DNA of 64,000 nt from NCBI RefSeq assembly GCF_013343115.1, contig NZ_CP054570.1, forward strand, positions 2,168,501 through 2,232,500, written 5' to 3'. This document shows positions 52,888-61,457 of this stretch, one piece after another. Position 1 is the first letter of the stretch. Each line of letters opens with the position of its first letter. The notes beneath the pieces are model-generated. The model saw only the letters and a program-made list of their open reading frames with translations. It made no database searches and was not told the DNA's origin. The stretch is from Streptococcus sanguinis (GTDB lineage: Bacteria; Bacillota; Bacilli; Lactobacillales; Streptococcaceae). Made by a program: the position numbers and the translations under genes.

Positions 52888-53271
52888 ATGAGTGATGCTA
52901 GTTTGAAAGCTCAGATCGATAGTGATAAAGCTAAGCAAGATAAGTATAAGAGAGTACGAGATTCGATTCAAAATCATGGATTAGATACGGATATTGATCT
53001 TAGTGTCTATCAGTATTATATAGAATTATCTGAAAAAGCTATTTCTAAGATTGATGGGAATGAAGGATATCATTATCTATCTAATCTAAAGTCTAAATTG
53101 GAGTCGGATAAAAAAACTGTAAAAGAGTATCTTGATTTTGTGAAAGATGCCAACTCATCTTTCAAAGACTTATATGTGACATTAGGAGAGAAAATCGCAG
53201 ATTTAGAAAAATCTATCAGCCGTAACAAAGCTGCTTATAATAAAGGAAAACTAATTTGGGAACAACTTTAG
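52888..53271 (+). CDS. Small helical T7SS protein, EsxC-like position
   Basis: A 127-residue, highly helical, charged protein (SLKAQIDSDKAKQDKYKRVRD, NLKSKLESDKKTVKEYLDFV) with no signal peptide. Size and place (first small protein of the module) agree with EsxC of S. aureus (130 residues) or the Lap helper proteins of LXG toxins. No WXG motif. It ends in KLIWEQL. Expected to bind the toxin N-terminus. Confidence 0.7.
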   Translation: MSDASLKAQIDSDKAKQDKYKRVRDSIQNHGLDTDIDLSVYQYYIELSEKAISKIDGNEGYHYLSNLKSKLESDKKTVKEYLDFVKDANSSFKDLYVTLGEKIADLEKSISRNKAAYNKGKLIWEQL

Positions 53272-53289
53272 TGGTAAGAGGAGAAGCTT

Positions 53290-53622
53290 ATGGATACAAA
53301 TATAAATGCTATTGATAATAGCTATACTAGTAATGTGGTTACATATGATGATAGTCAGATAGAAACTGTAATAAGTGAATTAAATGAAATCAAAAGTCTT
53401 CTTTCAGATATTGATGCCGAACTATCTGGCCTTGAAGCAAATGAGACAGAATGGAAAGGTGAAAGTAAAAATCAATACTTGGACTTGAAAAGGTTTGTTA
53501 AATTATATCGGACTGATTATGGAAAGAGTATAAAAGAACTTCAAACAGCTGTATCAGGTCTTAAAAAATTGCTTGGTTCTATATCTAGTTCTCATGTAAT
53601 AAAGGAGATTGATAACGCATGA
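53290..53622 (+). CDS. WXG100-like T7SS partner, EsxB-like position
   Basis: A 110-residue helical hairpin with a W-K-G turn (LEANETEWKGESKNQYLDLKR), so it is a WXG100-like protein. It lies between an EsxC-like and an EsaE-like protein, as esxB does in S. aureus. It overlaps the next gene by 4 bp. It probably forms a heterodimer with the 127-residue protein or with the toxin. Confidence 0.75.
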   Translation: MDTNINAIDNSYTSNVVTYDDSQIETVISELNEIKSLLSDIDAELSGLEANETEWKGESKNQYLDLKRFVKLYRTDYGKSIKELQTAVSGLKKLLGSISSSHVIKEIDNA

Positions 53623-54281
53623 TATTTACGTTAGAAGCTTTATATACGTTACATTTATTTAATGATTATTCGGATGATTTAATATTTCTTCCGCTTCCGG
53701 CTCCAGCTGAATGGACAGGAACCCGAAAAGAAAATCTTTTATGGGTTTTGGAGAAGGGCTTTGAAGATTTAAAGGAGCTTGGGCTTATAGTTGACAATCA
53801 GCCAACAGAGGAATGCGCGATGTATGGAGCTTATTTGAAAGAGTATCATAAAGCATCTTATCACTGTCAAGTTGATCAACGGTTTTTCTATGCTCCAGGG
53901 GTTGATCAGTTCAAGAGAATGGCAGTTATCATTATAGAAATTGGTGAAAATCAATTTCAAATTGATCGTGCGGGATGTGCAGTTTTTCTAGCATTTTTGA
54001 TGGAAAGTCATAACGTTTTACAAAATATTGATGACACCGTGAAAGATTATATCCACTCTCAATGGGAAGAAGAAGCTTTCATGAGCTTGGTGCTTCATCA
54101 CGGAAATGATGAAGCTATTCGAATTCGAGTTAACGAATTGTCAAAAGACACACAGGATATCATCTATTTAAAAAACGATAACCATCTTTATGAATATGAT
54201 TTCTATAGGCAAATCCGGCGGTCAATTGACAGTGATCAACTGAAAGAGCAAATTATAAAAAAATTGAAAGTGAGTCTGTAA
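53619..54281 (+). CDS. EsaE/EspG-like T7SS chaperone (DUF5081-type)
   Basis: A 220-residue soluble protein. The start FTLEALYTLHLFNDYSDDLIFLP followed by WTGTRKENLLWVLEKGFEDLKELGLI is the pattern of the EspG/EsaE chaperones, which hold T7SS substrates in the cytosol. EsaE of S. aureus is similar in size and binds EsaD. This assignment is from pattern and position, not from a search. It overlaps the previous gene by 4 bp and the next gene starts 1 bp later. Confidence 0.62.
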   Translation: MIFTLEALYTLHLFNDYSDDLIFLPLPAPAEWTGTRKENLLWVLEKGFEDLKELGLIVDNQPTEECAMYGAYLKEYHKASYHCQVDQRFFYAPGVDQFKRMAVIIIEIGENQFQIDRAGCAVFLAFLMESHNVLQNIDDTVKDYIHSQWEEEAFMSLVLHHGNDEAIRIRVNELSKDTQDIIYLKNDNHLYEYDFYRQIRRSIDSDQLKEQIIKKLKVSL

Positions 54282-54282
54282 T

Positions 54283-54726
54283 ATGCCAGTAGATATTAAA
54301 TTAGTTCTGTCAGATCAAGAACAACTTATTTATCATAGTTTAAATATGGTCAATATGGCTGGACAAATTGTTACAAAAATTCAAAGTGTTAGATCAAATC
54401 TTCCCAACCTTTCGTCTGAAGGCGCCTTTCACGATTTTATAGGAAAGGGTGATAGTAATGGTGGTTTATCCCGTTATCACCTAAAAGCACAAGAGTTTGA
54501 AACCATTTGTGAAGTACTCTACCGACATTCAAAAAATACTTATGATACGATGATTGATATGGACAAAGTATTAGCAACCTCAATTGCCAATCTAGTCTTG
54601 AACGATCCAACTGCAAAAGCAGAAGACAAGGAAGCTATTAAACGGGATCCAAAAGGATCTATTGACCAGATTAAGCGTAATTACCAAGAATATAGAAAGA
54701 GTCTTGAGGGAGGAGCACAGAAATGA
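54283..54726 (+). CDS. Small T7SS protein, EsxD-like position
   Basis: A 147-residue, mostly helical protein (DQEQLIYHSLNMVNMAGQIVTKIQSV, LKAQEFETICEVLYRHSKNTYD). There is no signal peptide or WXG motif. It is directly before the toxin gene and overlaps it by 4 bp, the place of esxD in S. aureus. It probably helps to target the toxin. Confidence 0.65.
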   Translation: MPVDIKLVLSDQEQLIYHSLNMVNMAGQIVTKIQSVRSNLPNLSSEGAFHDFIGKGDSNGGLSRYHLKAQEFETICEVLYRHSKNTYDTMIDMDKVLATSIANLVLNDPTAKAEDKEAIKRDPKGSIDQIKRNYQEYRKSLEGGAQK

Positions 54727-57323
54727 CAAAGTACTACTCTAATCAACCAGACTTTTCCACAGAAGCACCAGATCCAGCATATAATTATTTTAGCTCAATG
54801 AGTGATATCATGGATAATATCGAAGCTGCTGGGAATACTGTAAAGTCTGAAGGTGTTGAAGACCTATATACCCAGAAGGGGGAAGCCGCCTTAGGTGTAA
54901 AAAAAGATAGTAGTATCTTCGACAAATCGATTCAGCGCATTTATAATATGTTAAATAGCGCGAAGAAAGTCCACTCAGACATCATGCAAAATATTGACAA
55001 TAAGTTCACCCGAGGAATGGATGATGCATTTAAGAGTCTAAACAATGTCAATGGAGATAAAAAACCTTACGAGAGTAAATATACAAAAAAAGATACGATT
55101 AAATATAAGCAAGAGGCAGGCCCAAATGGTTTTGAACAGAGAGCTTATAATGATCCCCAACCGTACAAATTACACGAACTTTTAGATGGGAAGGCTAGTC
55201 CTATTGAGGCGGCAAAGGATGTTTATGAGACTCGCTTACAGGCAGCAAAAGCCTATCTAGCTCAAAAAGATAAGCTGACTGATAAAGAAATAAAGAATTT
55301 AGAAGGGAAAAGTGCAGAAGATATTGTTGAGGCGTATTTCCCAAGCCAAATACCTGATTATCAGGGGTTGAAAGCTAGTCGCTTTCAAGAAGAAAATAAG
55401 GATACTTTGCAGAAAGTTGATATTGGCTTAAAGGCTTTAGCTTTTTTAGCAGCAGCGGGAGGTGTTATCTTTGCTCCCTTTACTTCTGGAGCATCTTTGA
55501 CACTAACTTATGCAAGTGGTGCCTATCTATTTGCGGATAATGCATACTCCGCGTGGACAGGTCAGACTATGATAACAGGCGATCGTCTTTCAACTGAGGA
55601 TCGAGTTTGGGCTGGGATAGATGCAGCTACGACTTTGGCATCCATGGGCTCACTAGCTTATCTGACGAAGTTTGGCACATCGGGTCCAAACTTATTGAAG
55701 AATTTGGCAACATTAGGAAAGTATGCGGACGATGCCAATGATGTCTCAAAGGTTTTCTATGCAGCCGCGACTGATCAGGATCCGAGCTCAGCAATTCAGA
55801 ATTTAGTGATTGGGCAAGTCGCTAGCTTTGGAGTAGGCAAGGCTAGTAATTACTTTGGTGGGAAGTTCAGTCGTGGAGGCACGCCAGACTTGGATGTGGA
55901 CTTACCAGGTGCTAAAGCATCTCATCTGGATGTCCCACTTCAAAGCAAGCAAATACCCAAGCTGGACCCAGCTAATGTACGTTTGAGTAGTAGACCAGAC
56001 CTGCATCTGAAAGCTAGCCCAGCTGATACGACCCTGGCCAAACTGAAACCCCATCCAACAGTCAGTGTGGATGTACCGAAGGTTAAGCAAGTATCAGGCG
56101 ACAGTGCAACTAAGGCTATTGGCGGAGTCAAGCCAAGTGATGTGGATGTACCGAAGGTTAAAAATAACATATCTGAACCAAATTTTGCTAACTATAAAGA
56201 GTTTTCAACTAAAAAGATTGATGAGTTCAAGACAAATCTAAATGATGTCGAGACTAAGATAACTGTTGAGACTCGTAATGCAGCAGGCGAAATTCAACGT
56301 ATCCAATTAAAAGCGGTCGGTATAGATGAAACTGGTAAAATTCGTATCCAAGATTATACAACTGCAAAAGATGGTTTATCCATTAAACGCCAAGATATTC
56401 TGGATAATCTATCGAAATATGGCGGTACTATCGTAGGTGAAGGAAAAGGTCGCTTTGTAGGTGGTACTAAGATTGAACCTGGGACTAGAATTGAGGTTAT
56501 CTCTCAAAAAACATCGGACATTTCAATTGAACATGTGTCACCAGAAATCAAAAAAGCAACCTTTGCTAAATTCGATGAACTTGCAAGTCAGGAATATAGA
56601 TGGAATACAGCAGAGAAGCAGGCATCCTTTAAGGAAACTTTTGATATGTATGCGGAACGTGCTGTTAAAGAAGGGGCAGTTCCAAATAAAGAAACCTTTT
56701 ACAAGATGTATGAGGCTAGACAGTACAATTATCCAGAAGCATACAAAGAAGCCATTAAGCAACCCTATTTAGAAGGTGGAGCTTCCTCTGTTGTAAACGG
56801 GATAAGTATTAAAAATTATGCTTTTGGCGAATATGGTTCTTCTGTAGGACGTGTAACCCAAGATGGGATTGGCCAAGGAAACTTCACAACAAGTATTGTA
56901 GAAGATTCTGCCCTCTTGTATGATAAAAATGGAGCTCTGAAATCAGGTCATGAAATTGCGACAGTCAAAGGAGTTGGAGATGATACATACGATACAGGTA
57001 TGTTTCAATATGAGTACAGTCCGGAACTTGTCAAGAATATGGATAAAAAAGGCTGGATACAATTTCCAAATGGGGATACACCAGGTTCTTCGTCTTTAAA
57101 TATTCCAGGTGCGAAAACCTGGGCTGGTTCTAACATTAATATGTCTGAGAGCGAATTGCTTATGCCGTCAATTGATATGAAGGGACACTCTTACGATGAC
57201 TTTCTATCCGCTATTGAACATCAAGGATACTATGAAATCAAAAATCCACGTGTCTATAAACCAGGCACTGATAAAATTGAGCAAGTTGAAGGAATTTTCA
57301 GAATAAATCAATGGAGTAACTAA
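54723..57323 (+). CDS. T7SS polymorphic toxin with pre-toxin domain and unrecognised C-terminal domain
   Basis: An 866-residue protein without signal peptide. Residues 1-220: helical targeting region, no LXG signature. About 236-278: hydrophobic segment. About 279-305: TGQTMITGDRLSTEDRVWAG, the pattern of the pre-toxin PT-TG domain. About 400-475: repetitive linker with VDVPKVK twice. About 480-620: NLSKYGGTIVGEGKGRFVGGTKIEPGTRIEVI, found in delivery parts of other toxins. About 620-866: the presumed toxic domain, not similar to any nuclease, ADP-ribosyl transferase or other family that I recognise. It is 4 bp after its partner gene and the next gene starts at its stop. Confidence 0.85.
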   Translation: MTKYYSNQPDFSTEAPDPAYNYFSSMSDIMDNIEAAGNTVKSEGVEDLYTQKGEAALGVKKDSSIFDKSIQRIYNMLNSAKKVHSDIMQNIDNKFTRGMDDAFKSLNNVNGDKKPYESKYTKKDTIKYKQEAGPNGFEQRAYNDPQPYKLHELLDGKASPIEAAKDVYETRLQAAKAYLAQKDKLTDKEIKNLEGKSAEDIVEAYFPSQIPDYQGLKASRFQEENKDTLQKVDIGLKALAFLAAAGGVIFAPFTSGASLTLTYASGAYLFADNAYSAWTGQTMITGDRLSTEDRVWAGIDAATTLASMGSLAYLTKFGTSGPNLLKNLATLGKYADDANDVSKVFYAAATDQDPSSAIQNLVIGQVASFGVGKASNYFGGKFSRGGTPDLDVDLPGAKASHLDVPLQSKQIPKLDPANVRLSSRPDLHLKASPADTTLAKLKPHPTVSVDVPKVKQVSGDSATKAIGGVKPSDVDVPKVKNNISEPNFANYKEFSTKKIDEFKTNLNDVETKITVETRNAAGEIQRIQLKAVGIDETGKIRIQDYTTAKDGLSIKRQDILDNLSKYGGTIVGEGKGRFVGGTKIEPGTRIEVISQKTSDISIEHVSPEIKKATFAKFDELASQEYRWNTAEKQASFKETFDMYAERAVKEGAVPNKETFYKMYEARQYNYPEAYKEAIKQPYLEGGASSVVNGISIKNYAFGEYGSSVGRVTQDGIGQGNFTTSIVEDSALLYDKNGALKSGHEIATVKGVGDDTYDTGMFQYEYSPELVKNMDKKGWIQFPNGDTPGSSSLNIPGAKTWAGSNINMSESELLMPSIDMKGHSYDDFLSAIEHQGYYEIKNPRVYKPGTDKIEQVEGIFRINQWSN

Positions 57324-58211
57324 ATGAAGACATATAAATTGAAAAATAAAGAAAATTATCAAAATTTTGTAAAAGACTATCGTGAAATAATGAAAGAAGG
57401 GAAAGAAGCTGAAGTTTTTCTAGGGACCGAAGCTAAGTATCGTTTTCGACAACGAGATTCTTATGAACTTGATAGTACAGATATTGGGGTATTAATGGAA
57501 TATTGCTTATATCCTTTGTATGTGGAAGGTGATAGGGATATAGCTCGAAGAACCTTTGATATCTTGAAAGTTTTTAGCTTATCTAATGATTTAATGAAAT
57601 TAAAGAAGGTCACTCAATATATTTCTAATCAAAAATGGTTTGTAACGAATTATCATGATATTCCATTTGTTATTGAGACAGATGAATTAGTAAGAAATAT
57701 TATAGAAAGTACTTCCCACCTATCAGATGAGCAGAAACGTACTTATACCTATGAAGGGTTGTGTAATGTATTAGATCGTAATCCAGAATACAGGCAGTGT
57801 GATGAAGAAAAGGTAGAGAAGATTCTTAAGGAATTCAAGGAAAAATACTACAATCCACCTAAAGTGGTAGAACCGATTAAAGAAGTTGAGAAAATTGAAC
57901 TAGATGTTACAAGTATAGATGCTATAGGTGTCTCTGATGACCATCTAGAGTTGTTGTTGATTGATGAAAACAAATGGATTGAGTCATTAGAAGAGGAGCA
58001 TCTCTTTAAACTTCAAGAAAAACTCAATAACTATATCTATTTCCTCGAAAGCAAACAGTATGTGAAACGATACGGCGATAACTTTGATAAAAAAGTCATC
58101 AATATCACCTTTCAATACTCCCCTTCTGATAACGGATTAGCTTTTCTAGCTGCTGCTCAGAAGACATTACAGAACACAGATATGAGTTTGAAAGTAGAAT
58201 TACCGGATTAA
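57324..58211 (+). CDS. Probable immunity protein with DUF6572-like C-terminal domain
   Basis: A 295-residue soluble acidic protein beginning with the base after the toxin stop codon. Residues 1-190 are helical (RTFDILKVFSLSNDLMKLKK). From about 195 the pattern IDAIGVSDDHLELLLIDENKWI-type followed by EEHLFKLQEKLNNYIYFLES and NGLAFLAAAQKTLQNTDM matches DUF6572, a domain seen next to polymorphic toxins. Its place after the toxin is that of esaG. Immunity is inferred from place and domain. Confidence 0.75.
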   Translation: MKTYKLKNKENYQNFVKDYREIMKEGKEAEVFLGTEAKYRFRQRDSYELDSTDIGVLMEYCLYPLYVEGDRDIARRTFDILKVFSLSNDLMKLKKVTQYISNQKWFVTNYHDIPFVIETDELVRNIIESTSHLSDEQKRTYTYEGLCNVLDRNPEYRQCDEEKVEKILKEFKEKYYNPPKVVEPIKEVEKIELDVTSIDAIGVSDDHLELLLIDENKWIESLEEEHLFKLQEKLNNYIYFLESKQYVKRYGDNFDKKVINITFQYSPSDNGLAFLAAAQKTLQNTDMSLKVELPD

Positions 58212-58214
58212 TCT

Positions 58215-58242
58215 AAAGAGAGTGAATCTTCACTCTCTTTTT
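58215..58242 (+). terminator. Terminator of the T7SS effector module
   Basis: AAAGAGAGTGAA / TTCACTCTCTTT with a two-base loop and TT following. Confidence 0.9.
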
Positions 58243-58331
58243 AGACACTCCTGAACAAAATTTCTATTTTCACTCGTTTTTATCCTGTTGTTTTTTTAGA
58301 ATATAAAACTTTCTCAATCTATGCCCCCTTA

Positions 58332-58340
58332 TGCTATAAT
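58332..58340 (+). promoter_or_regulatory. Extended -10 element of the small membrane protein gene
   Basis: TGCTATAAT with TATAAT at 58335-58340, about 22 bp before the start of the small gene. Confidence 0.75.
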
Positions 58341-58361
58341 AGTCTATAGAAAGTCGAGGGA

Positions 58362-58574
58362 ATGATGAAGAAAATATTATCGGTGGTTGTGGTGCAGGGC
58401 TTGGCTATCTTTGTGATTACTGGTCTGCTTTGTTTATTTATGAGGGGGGATTTTTTCTTCCGTGCTTTGGCGCCGATTTTTGGTCTGGCAGCGGGAGGGT
58501 TTCGCTTTGTGACAGCCATGGTGACAAAAGCGTTTGCGCCTAGTCTCTATGAGGATAGCAAGAAAAAGGAATAA
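58362..58574 (+). CDS. Small membrane protein, function unknown
   Basis: A 70-residue protein with two hydrophobic helices (about residues 5-24 and 30-47) and a charged C-terminus (SLYEDSKKKE). ATG ATG at 58362/58365 follows GAGGGA. It has its own promoter and terminator. No known family. Confidence 0.75.
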   Translation: MMKKILSVVVVQGLAIFVITGLLCLFMRGDFFFRALAPIFGLAAGGFRFVTAMVTKAFAPSLYEDSKKKE

Positions 58575-58589
58575 TCTATAGAGTAGACA

Positions 58590-58622
58590 GTAGGTCTGGG
58601 GTCTTTGCCTCAGGCCTTTTGT
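58590..58622 (+). terminator. Terminator of the small membrane protein gene
   Basis: AGGTCTGGGG / CCTCAGGCCT with wobble pairs, followed by TTTTG. Confidence 0.65.
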
Positions 58623-58703
58623 CATAATTGTCAGCATTAGTCATGTGAAGCTTTAATATTTTTCAGAAAAAGAACGGACAGAAGGGCTTTCTTAGGCGCT
58701 TTG

Positions 58704-58712
58704 TGGTAAAAT
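58704..58712 (+). promoter_or_regulatory. Extended -10 element of aspS
   Basis: TGGTAAAAT with TAAAAT at 58707-58712, 31 bp before the aspS ATG. No clear -35. Confidence 0.55.
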
Positions 58713-58743
58713 AGTAACAGAATTAAAAATTTGGAGAGTAAAG

Positions 58744-60498
58744 ATGAAACGTTCTATGTATGCTGGGCGTGTCCGCAAGGACCATGTTGGTCAGGAAGTC
58801 ACTTTGAAGGGCTGGGTAGCCCGCCGTCGGGATTTGGGCGGTCTGATTTTCATTGATTTGCGCGATCGCGAAGGCATTATGCAGCTGGTCATCAATCCTG
58901 AGACAGTGGCTGCTGAAGTCATGGCGACCGCAGAAAGCCTGCGCAGTGAGTATGTGCTAGAGGTGACAGGTAAGGTGGCTGCGCGTGAGCAGGTCAATGA
59001 CAAGCTGGCGACAGGAAGCGTGGAGCTGCATGTGGAAAACCTGACTGTCTTAAATACAGCTAAGACGACGCCTTTTGAAATCAAAGACGGCATTGAGGTG
59101 AATGACGATACGCGTTTGCGTTACCGTTATCTGGACTTGCGCCGGCCAGAGATGCTGGAAAACTTCAAGCTCCGTGCCAAGGTGACTCACTCTATCCGCA
59201 ATTATCTAGATGAGCTGGAGTTCCTTGATGTGGAAACGCCTTTCCTATCTAAGTCAACGCCAGAAGGAGCGCGTGATTACTTGGTGCCTAGTCGGGTCCA
59301 TCAGGGACATTTTTACGCTCTGCCCCAGAGCCCGCAGATTACCAAGCAACTCTTGATGAACGCTGGTTTTGACCGTTATTACCAGATTGTTAAATGCTTC
59401 CGGGACGAGGACTTGCGAGGTGACCGCCAGCCAGAGTTTACTCAGGTGGACTTGGAGACTTCTTTCTTGTCTGAACAGGAGATTCAGGACATTACAGAGG
59501 GCTTGATTGCTCGTGTGATGAAAGAGACCAAGGGTATTGAGGTGTCTCTACCTTTCCCGCGTATGAAGTATGATGATGCAATGGCTCTTTATGGGGTTGA
59601 TAAGCCTGATACTCGTTTTGAGATGTTGTTGCAGGACTTGACAGATCTTGTCAAGGGAGTTGACTTCAAGGTCTTTTCAGAAGCACCAGCTGTCAAGGCA
59701 ATCGTGGTGAAAAATGCTGCAGACAAATACTCTCGCAAGGATATCGACAAGTTGACAGAGCAAGCAAAACAGCATGGTGCTAAAGGTCTTGCTTGGGTGA
59801 AAGTAGCTGATAGTGAGCTGGCTGGCCCTGTTGCTAAGTTCTTGACAAACTTGACAAGTCCGTTGATAGAAGCTTTACAGCTTGAAAATAACGACCTAGT
59901 TCTCTTTGTGGCTGATACTTTGGAAGTGGCAAACGCTGCTTTGGGAGCTCTTCGTGTACGCTTGGCTAAAGAGCTGGACTTGATTGACCCTGATACATTT
60001 AACTACCTTTGGGTGGTGGATTGGCCCATGTTTGAATGGTCAGAAGAAGAGGGGCGCTACATGAGTGCCCACCATCCGTTCACCCTGCCTCAGAAAGATT
60101 CTGAGCAAGAGCTGGAAGGCGACCTGAGCAAGGTGCGGGCTGTGGCCTATGATATCGTCCTCAATGGCTATGAACTGGGCGGCGGCAGTCTTCGGATCAA
60201 CCAGAAAGACTTGCAGGAGCGGATGTTCAAGGCACTTGGCTTCTCAGCTCAAGAAGCTGCTGAGCAGTTTGGCTTCCTTCTGGAGGCTATGGACTATGGT
60301 TTTCCACCGCATGGTGGCTTGGCTCTGGGCTTGGACCGCTTTGTGATGCTGCTGGCTGGTGAAGAAAATATCCGCGAAGTCATCGCCTTTCCGAAAAATA
60401 ATAAGGCTTCTGATCCAATGACACAGGCACCTAGTCCAGTGTCGGTCGCTCAACTAGAGGAATTAAGTTTACAAGTGGAAGCACATGAAGAAGACTAA
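58744..60498 (+). CDS. aspS: AspS, aspartyl-tRNA synthetase
   Basis: A 584-residue class IIb bacterial-type enzyme. N-terminal OB fold ([23 protein letters not shown]), motif 1 around [20 protein letters not shown], motif 2 [20 protein letters not shown], a GAD-type insertion (about residues 300-400) and motif 3 [13 protein letters not shown]. The length is normal. It overlaps the next gene by 14 bp. Confidence 0.98.
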   Translation: MKRSMYAGRVRKDHVGQEVTLKGWVARRRDLGGLIFIDLRDREGIMQLVINPETVAAEVMATAESLRSEYVLEVTGKVAAREQVNDKLATGSVELHVENLTVLNTAKTTPFEIKDGIEVNDDTRLRYRYLDLRRPEMLENFKLRAKVTHSIRNYLDELEFLDVETPFLSKSTPEGARDYLVPSRVHQGHFYALPQSPQITKQLLMNAGFDRYYQIVKCFRDEDLRGDRQPEFTQVDLETSFLSEQEIQDITEGLIARVMKETKGIEVSLPFPRMKYDDAMALYGVDKPDTRFEMLLQDLTDLVKGVDFKVFSEAPAVKAIVVKNAADKYSRKDIDKLTEQAKQHGAKGLAWVKVADSELAGPVAKFLTNLTSPLIEALQLENNDLVLFVADTLEVANAALGALRVRLAKELDLIDPDTFNYLWVVDWPMFEWSEEEGRYMSAHHPFTLPQKDSEQELEGDLSKVRAVAYDIVLNGYELGGGSLRINQKDLQERMFKALGFSAQEAAEQFGFLLEAMDYGFPPHGGLALGLDRFVMLLAGEENIREVIAFPKNNKASDPMTQAPSPVSVAQLEELSLQVEAHEED

Positions 60499-61420
60499 TT
60501 TTTATAAACTCTTTCGCTATTATGTCCGCAGGTTTGCTTATAATTTTAAGATTTTGCGGTCTTTAAAGAGTATCTCGCGTGAGAAGTACGATGAGAAGAT
60601 TTCTGCCTCGCTTGTCTATGGCTTTTTGTCAGCTGTAGCAGTCAATTTCTTCTTTCAACCGGGGCATGTTTATTCCAGCGGGGCGACTGGTCTGGCGCAG
60701 GTCATTACTGCCCTTAGTACTCGTTTCTTAGGTTTTACCATTCCGGTTTCTGTGACTTTTTACGCCATCAATATTCCACTGATGATTCTGGCCTGGTACC
60801 AGATTGGGCATAAGTTTACCATTTTCACCTTTATCACGGTTACCATGAGCTCGCTTTTTATCCAGTTTGTGCCAGAAGTGACTTTGACTGATAATCCTAT
60901 TATCAACGCCCTTTTCGGTGGTGTGGTCATGGGCACGGGGATTGGCTTTGCCCTTAAGTCCAGCATTTCCAGCGGTGGGACTGATATTGTTAGTCTGACT
61001 GTTCGGAAAAAAACGGGCCGGAATGTCGGGAATATTTCCTTGATTGTCAATGGGATTATTATGCTGATTGCGGGTTTGACCTTTGGCTGGGAGTATGCGC
61101 TGTACTCCATGATTACTATTTTTGTATCAAGCCGGGTGACGGATGCTGTCTTTACCAAGCAGAAGCGTATGCAAGCCATGATTATCACCAGCCATCCAGA
61201 CAGAGTGATTGATAAGATTCACAACAAGCTGCATCGTGGGGCGACAGTTATTCATGGCGCCGAGGGAACTTATAATCATGAGAAAAAAGCTGTTCTGGTG
61301 ACAGTTATTACCCGAGCTGAGTTTAATGAATTCAAGCAAATCATGAAGCATACAGACCCAGCTGCCTTTGTCTCCGTTGCAGACAATGTCCATATCTTGG
61401 GACTTTTTGTGGAGGAGTGA
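60485..61420 (+). CDS. YitT-family (DUF161/DUF2179) membrane protein
   Basis: A 311-residue protein: an N-terminal cytoplasmic segment, five or six membrane helices ([44 protein letters not shown]), and the C-terminal DUF2179 domain ([44 protein letters not shown]). Function is not established in the family. It overlaps aspS by 14 bp, so it is likely co-transcribed. Confidence 0.9.
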   Translation: MKKTNFYKLFRYYVRRFAYNFKILRSLKSISREKYDEKISASLVYGFLSAVAVNFFFQPGHVYSSGATGLAQVITALSTRFLGFTIPVSVTFYAINIPLMILAWYQIGHKFTIFTFITVTMSSLFIQFVPEVTLTDNPIINALFGGVVMGTGIGFALKSSISSGGTDIVSLTVRKKTGRNVGNISLIVNGIIMLIAGLTFGWEYALYSMITIFVSSRVTDAVFTKQKRMQAMIITSHPDRVIDKIHNKLHRGATVIHGAEGTYNHEKKAVLVTVITRAEFNEFKQIMKHTDPAAFVSVADNVHILGLFVEE

Positions 61421-61430
61421 ATAGTACACA

Positions 61431-61457
61431 AAAAAAAGAGACCTAGTCTCTTTTTTT
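61431..61457. terminator. Bidirectional terminator
   Basis: AAAAAAAGAGAC-CTA-GTCTCTTTTTTT, palindromic with A and T runs; separates the converging yitT and pullulanase genes. Confidence 0.92.
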
